Origin: Acidimicrobiales bacterium
GTDB lineage: Bacteria > Actinomycetota > Acidimicrobiia > Acidimicrobiales > JAKAVM01
DNA: 17,890 nucleotides
Assembly: GCA_027451785.1 (NCBI GenBank)
Contig: DAIDIS010000079.1
Coordinates: 1-17,890, forward strand
Reading direction: 5' to 3'
The notes under the pieces are model-generated. The model did no database searches, was not told the origin of the DNA, and saw nothing but the letters and a program-made list of their open reading frames with translations. This document shows, in pieces, positions 14,151-17,890 of the stretch (positions are counted from its first letter, which is position 1; the number at the start of each line of letters is the position of its first letter). Both the position numbers and the translations under genes were made by a program.

Positions 14151-15612
14151 ACGGACATCCCAAATACGTGCCCAAAAGCGATTTTGCAATCGGTCCTGCG
14201 ATCTCCGAACCGGTGGTATCGATACTCAGACCCTGCTGGGCAGGTATATCGACGGCGACCGCAATCTTCGGGTCATTGGCTGGAGCAAAGGCCACGAGCC
14301 AGTTGTTGGATCCGAGTCCCGGAGTCGTCTGGGCAGTTCCAGTCTTGGCGGCGACCTGAGCACACGAAAGTGCCACGTTCGTTGCGGTACCCCCTTGGAC
14401 AACTCCCACCATCATCGAGTTCACTTCGGCAGCCGTGGTGGCGTTGGTGGCCTGTAACCAGGCGTGAGGCTTGTACGAAGTAACCAAATTGCCCTGGGGA
14501 TCCCTGATCTCCGACATTACGTGTGGGGCCATGATCGTGCCCCCGTCTGCGATAGCCGAAGTGACCAGTGCCATTTGGAGCGATGTAGTCGACACGTCGG
14601 CCTGGCCAATGGCCGAGTACGCAAGGAAGGGCAGATTTCGGTCAAAGCTGGCGGCATCGGGAAAGAATGAGGGTGCCACTCCAGGTAGGTCCAATGGCGG
14701 TACCTGGTTGAAGCCGAACGCCCTGGCTTCGTTCGCCAAGTTCTGAGGCCCTAGATCCAAGCCGATCTGCCCGAAGCCGGTATCACACGATACCTGCAAT
14801 AGAACCGGGATCAGCCCCCCGCACGTCTCGCCTGCAAAGTTCTGAAGACGTTTGTTGGTATCGGGAAGGGGGATTGACGAGACAACTGGGTAGGCCTTGG
14901 TGGCAAGGGACGGATCGTGATCAAATACCGCCGAGGACGTCACCACCTTAAAAGTTGACCCAGGTGCGTAAGTACGCCTGTACGCCAGCATTGGAGGTGG
15001 GTTCGGGCTTTTGAATTGCTGGACCCGCTGGTCCCAAGCGGCTTTCACTGCCTTCGGGTCGTGGGAGGCCAAGGGGTTGGGGTCGAAGGTCGGCGAGCTG
15101 TACATCGCGAGGATCGCCCCAGTCTTCGGGTCGATGGCAACTGCGGAGCCGATCCGGTTTCCTATATCGCTCGCGGCGGTCTGCTGCATCTTGCTCTGAA
15201 TCGTCAATGTTAGGTCGTCGGTCTCCACGGGGCTGGTGAGCCGGAATAAATCCCTTAGTTGGTTGACCGGCGCCTGGTGAGCTTGAAGATAGCTGTTGTA
15301 CGAGGCCTCAATTCCGTCCGTTCCGTAACGGTAGGAGTAGAAGCCGGTGATGTCCGCGTACAAGGGTCCTTGAGGATAAAACCGCTGGTACTTGAGCGAG
15401 TCATTGGACGGCAATGACTCGGCCACAACCACTCCATCAGAGGTCTGGACACTTCCCCTTGGGGTAGTAGTGGACTCGATGATGTTCGAAGGGTTTGACG
15501 GCGATTTGTCGAGCTTCGCTGCCTGTAGCCCTTGAATGTTGTTCATCTGGACAAAGAGGGCAGCAAAAAGAACCATCATCAAGATTCCAACCATACGAAT
15601 CTGTCGTTCCAA
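14149..15612 (-). CDS. pbpA: Class B penicillin-binding protein PbpA (peptidoglycan transpeptidase)
   Basis: PbpA cross-links peptidoglycan with its D,D-transpeptidase domain and works in growth and septation. Taking TTG 15612 gives 487 residues, near the 491 of the M. tuberculosis protein. It starts with a basic MERQIR, then a membrane helix (7-23). A dimerisation-type region (about 45-130) precedes the transpeptidase domain. The active-site motifs are clear: Ser219-T-F-Lys222, Ser275-C-Asp277 and Lys423-T-G. ATG 15594 is possible; TTG 15696 would overlap pstP by 50 bases and is unlikely. No ribosome site is convincing. It follows pstP directly after 34 bases. In mycobacteria rodA sits between the two, and it is missing here. 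Confidence 0.92.
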   Translation of the reverse strand: MERQIRMVGILMMVLFAALFVQMNNIQGLQAAKLDKSPSNPSNIIESTTTPRGSVQTSDGVVVAESLPSNDSLKYQRFYPQGPLYADITGFYSYRYGTDGIEASYNSYLQAHQAPVNQLRDLFRLTSPVETDDLTLTIQSKMQQTAASDIGNRIGSAVAIDPKTGAILAMYSSPTFDPNPLASHDPKAVKAAWDQRVQQFKSPNPPPMLAYRRTYAPGSTFKVVTSSAVFDHDPSLATKAYPVVSSIPLPDTNKRLQNFAGETCGGLIPVLLQVSCDTGFGQIGLDLGPQNLANEARAFGFNQVPPLDLPGVAPSFFPDAASFDRNLPFLAYSAIGQADVSTTSLQMALVTSAIADGGTIMAPHVMSEIRDPQGNLVTSYKPHAWLQATNATTAAEVNSMMVGVVQGGTATNVALSCAQVAAKTGTAQTTPGLGSNNWLVAFAPANDPKIAVAVDIPAQQGLSIDTTGSEIAGPIAKSLLGTYLGCP

Positions 15613-15646
15613 ATTTCCGACCTGCCCGGCTCTCCGATAATTCCCG

Positions 15647-17098
15647 CTATCCCGCTGCCTGGCCCAGCGCCCGTAGCTGCTGTGACTCAGACTCAAGGCG
15701 GGAAACGAAGGCCTTGGCTTCCTTCAAAGAGGGCTCCTGGACCCCGGCGTCCAGCTCCTGAACCCGGCCCTGAGCAACGGAAGCGGTGGAAAGGGAGGTC
15801 CGCTCTTCGACTTTTGGCTTAAACCAGAGCATTCCAGAGGGCTTGCCGGAATAGATGACAACCCGCCCTTGGCTCACACCCACGAAATACGAGTTGTGGG
15901 CATACCAGTCGACCGCCGCGTAGCCCCCAGCACAAATCGCTACCAGGCCAACCGCGAACAGTCCCACCCTCCACGTGATCAGTTTGGACTTCGGATACCC
16001 GGGCGGAGTGGCCGACCTTATTGGAGTGGGGTGAGACGGCGCCTTCCGCCGGAATCGTGAGAAGAACCCACGGGTTTCACCCGGTTGCTTGCCCTCAAGA
16101 TTTTGCGACTCAGTCCTCACCCTTGACGAAACTTCGAAGGTTGGAGTCGCCAGAAGATCCTCGGATTTGGGTACCTTGTCCTTCGATGCGTCCAAGCTTC
16201 GGTTGAAGAAGTCGGGTACATCCGCCTCCGGCGGTAAAGGTAACTGCCCGGGCGCTCGACCGGGGGTCTGGAGTTTCGGAACGACCTGACCGGCGTCCTG
16301 AAGGTTTGTCGCTTTACTTCCCGGAGCCTGGGACGTGGAAGCTGCCTGAGGCGTCGCTTCCGCATCGACTACGTCGACAATTACTACCGAGATGTTATCG
16401 CTGCCCCCGTGAGCCCGAGCCAGGTTGACCAGTTCGCTGGAGGCTCGCTCCGGGTCTTTTAGCTTAGAGAGAACCGAGAGGATCTCCGCCTCGGAGACCT
16501 CATTGAAGAGCCCGTCGCTGCAGAGCAGGTATCGCTCGCCGGTCTGAGGCACCAACTCCCAAGAGTCGACCTCCACTTCGGGCTCAGTTCCCAAAGCCCT
16601 GGTCAGAATGTGCCTCTGGGGGTGAGTAGCAGCCTGCTGCGGTGACAGCTCACCCGACGCCACCATCTCCTCGACCAGCGTATGGTCAGCGGTCAGCCTG
16701 GTCATGGTGTCTCCGGACATCCTGTAGGCACGAGAGTCACCCACGTTGGCCAGCGCCAATCTAGGGCTTCCGTTCGACTCCATCGGAGCAAGAGCTACAA
16801 CCGTGGTGCCCATCCCGTGCAGCGACCCGTCCTCGCCCGCTTTCCGCCAGACGGTCATGTTCGCCTCGATTAGGGCATCTTCAAGTATGCGTAGGTCACT
16901 GATCACGCCATGGCCCGTACGCTTCATTTGCTCAGCCAGTGTTAGGACAGCCGTCTTGGCTGCAACCTCACCTGCCGCATGACCACCCATTCCATCCGCC
17001 ACGACGAAAATAGGGGGTTCTGCCAGATAATAGTCCTGGTTGGTTGGGCGTACCCGGCCCTTGTCAGTTGCTCCCGCCGCACGCAAGACAACGCTCAT
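15647..17098 (-). CDS. pstP: PP2C-family Ser/Thr protein phosphatase PstP
   Basis: PstP removes phosphate from PknB and its targets, opposing the kinase encoded in the same operon. The 483-residue protein has a PP2C domain at 1-243. Metal-binding acids are visible in the usual motifs: RPTNQD (17-22), Asp35 in ADGMGGH, Asp195 in CSDGL and Asp234 in GSDN. A long Pro/Ser/Gln linker (about 245-370) leads to one membrane helix (about 375-395). The exterior tail begins NSYFVGVSQGRVVIYSGKPSG, a pattern typical of actinobacterial PstP, and ends in an acidic, coil-prone segment. The start ATG 17098 overlaps the fhaB stop as ATGA, so translation is coupled. Confidence 0.95.
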   Translation of the reverse strand: MSVVLRAAGATDKGRVRPTNQDYYLAEPPIFVVADGMGGHAAGEVAAKTAVLTLAEQMKRTGHGVISDLRILEDALIEANMTVWRKAGEDGSLHGMGTTVVALAPMESNGSPRLALANVGDSRAYRMSGDTMTRLTADHTLVEEMVASGELSPQQAATHPQRHILTRALGTEPEVEVDSWELVPQTGERYLLCSDGLFNEVSEAEILSVLSKLKDPERASSELVNLARAHGGSDNISVVIVDVVDAEATPQAASTSQAPGSKATNLQDAGQVVPKLQTPGRAPGQLPLPPEADVPDFFNRSLDASKDKVPKSEDLLATPTFEVSSRVRTESQNLEGKQPGETRGFFSRFRRKAPSHPTPIRSATPPGYPKSKLITWRVGLFAVGLVAICAGGYAAVDWYAHNSYFVGVSQGRVVIYSGKPSGMLWFKPKVEERTSLSTASVAQGRVQELDAGVQEPSLKEAKAFVSRLESESQQLRALGQAAG

Positions 17099-17727
17099 TT
17101 GGCCACCTCAAGGGAAGTGTTACCCACCCTGATGTGGTCCTCGTTCTTCAAAGGCACTGGCGAGGTGAGCTTCTTCGAGTTCACGTAAGTCCCGTTCGTC
17201 GAACCCAGATCCTCAATCCAAAGCTCTTCTCCCCGCAGAAAGATCCTTGCATGCTGGTGGGAAATAAACGTGTCGTAATCCAAGAGCACCGCACATCCCG
17301 TCGCACGCCCGATGACCGATACGTCGTCGGTTAGCTGATACTCGTCACCTTTGTGCTCTATCGGCTCGATGACCGTCAAGATGGTATGGGTATTGGGCGC
17401 CAGAAGGCCTTCTTCGTGTCCTCGGTTCCCCGTAGCTTGATTACCATGATCCCGAACTTGGCTATACCCGGTAGTCCCTGCTCCGGACATGTCGACACCC
17501 TTTGGTCCGACGCCCGGTCCTGCATAGGATCCATGCCTGCTTGAAGAACCGGATAGCGACGCAATCTTGGCATCGAGTTTTGCTTTCTCTTTTCGCTCTC
17601 TGCGTGACTCTTTGACCCTAGCGGTATGGCGAACCTCAACCCAGGTAGCCCTCATTGCGCGAAGGAAAAAAAGCCACATCAGCGCCACAACGATCAGCTT
17701 CAGATCGTTCAGGAGAGAATTGGGCAA
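17095..17727 (-). CDS. fhaB: Membrane-anchored FHA domain protein FhaB
   Basis: FHA domains bind phosphothreonine. FhaB links the kinase/phosphatase pair to wall and division machinery and binds phosphorylated partners at the membrane. The start is TTG 17727, two bases after the fhaA stop, giving 210 residues. A membrane helix spans about 9-24, followed by a highly charged segment (31-55). A Gly/Ser/His-rich linker follows, then a C-terminal FHA domain (about 115-208). The phosphothreonine-binding residues are visible: Arg141 in VIGRATG, Ser156 and His159 in ISHQHARI, and S-T-N-G-T at 176-180. The layout of N-terminal helix, linker and C-terminal FHA domain matches mycobacterial FhaB. Confidence 0.92.
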   Translation of the reverse strand: MPNSLLNDLKLIVVALMWLFFLRAMRATWVEVRHTARVKESRRERKEKAKLDAKIASLSGSSSRHGSYAGPGVGPKGVDMSGAGTTGYSQVRDHGNQATGNRGHEEGLLAPNTHTILTVIEPIEHKGDEYQLTDDVSVIGRATGCAVLLDYDTFISHQHARIFLRGEELWIEDLGSTNGTYVNSKKLTSPVPLKNEDHIRVGNTSLEVAK

Positions 17728-17729
17728 CT

Positions 17730-17890
17730 TCAGCTCGTCCTGTACTGCAAAGTGGTGTTCCCAACCGAAATCCGGTCGCCGTCAACCAGGCGGCGCTGGC
17801 TCACGTTCATTCCGTTGACCCTTGTCCCGTTGGTCGACCCCAAATCAAAAAGTATCAGCGAGTCGTCAATGAACCTCAGCTCGGCGTGCC
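17730..17890 (-). CDS. fhaA: FhaA, C-terminal FHA domain only (5' end outside window)
   Basis: The minus strand is open from the window edge (frame starting at 17888) to a TGA at 17730-17732. The last 52 residues are visible. They include HAELRF, then FDLGSTNGTRVNG and DGDRISVGNTTLQYR, which is the second half of an FHA domain. In FhaA of mycobacteria the FHA domain is also C-terminal and the gene directly precedes fhaB. FhaA there binds the phosphorylated pseudokinase part of MviN/MurJ. The N-terminal part cannot be judged. The fhaB TTG follows two bases later. Confidence 0.85.
   Translation of the reverse strand, partial: HAELRFIDDSLILFDLGSTNGTRVNGMNVSQRRLVDGDRISVGNTTLQYRTS

Noticed and set aside
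14836..14844. Asp instead of Asn in the second PbpA motif (S-C-D)
   Set aside because: SxD is known in active class B proteins such as the PBP2 group, so it does not suggest loss of activity.

Overview
The window looks like chromosomal DNA of a deep-branching actinobacterium, most plausibly of the Acidimicrobiia type. This is an inference. It rests on the actinobacterial gene order crgA / trpG / pknB / pbpA / pstP / fhaB / fhaA, on frequent GTG and TTG starts, on a DUF929-type thioredoxin-fold protein, and on an oxygen-dependent cobalamin gene (bluB). I see no insertion sequence, phage gene, CRISPR array, tRNA or rRNA.

Left part, 1-5314, plus strand: a minor-pilin cluster. It has the 3' part of a very large PilX-like secreted protein, a membrane-anchored DUF929 thiol-redox-like protein, and two prepilins with type IV N-termini (PilV-like and PilW-like). 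The visible secreted parts carry even numbers of cysteines (18, 6 and 8), so the embedded thioredoxin-fold protein may serve pilin folding. A tiny possible lipoprotein gene lies on the minus strand at 3305-3490.

Middle, 5493-8728, minus strand: a two-gene unit with a 4-base overlap. The first gene encodes a membrane-anchored GH43 glycosidase with a long basic Ser/Thr-rich cytoplasmic tail. The second encodes a transmembrane protein kinase homologue in which essentially every catalytic residue is replaced (a pseudokinase), with a disulfide-type domain outside the cell. This is the most unusual system in the window. Next come bluB (minus) and a thiolase (plus), divergently arranged.

Right part, 10966-17890: the conserved actinobacterial cell-growth and division signalling locus. 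crgA and trpG diverge across a 100-base gap that holds an exact 18-base direct repeat. trpG runs tail to tail into pknB with overlapping stop codons. The minus-strand operon reads fhaA (3' end only), fhaB, pstP, pbpA, a candidate 54-residue small gene, then pknB with four PASTA repeats. Compared with the Mycobacterium tuberculosis layout, rodA (between pstP and pbpA) and pknA (between pbpA and pknB) are absent here. The small gene sits where pknA would be and is coupled to pknB by an ATGA overlap. PknB and PstP would set the phosphorylation state of FHA-binding partners and of wall-synthesis proteins such as PbpA.
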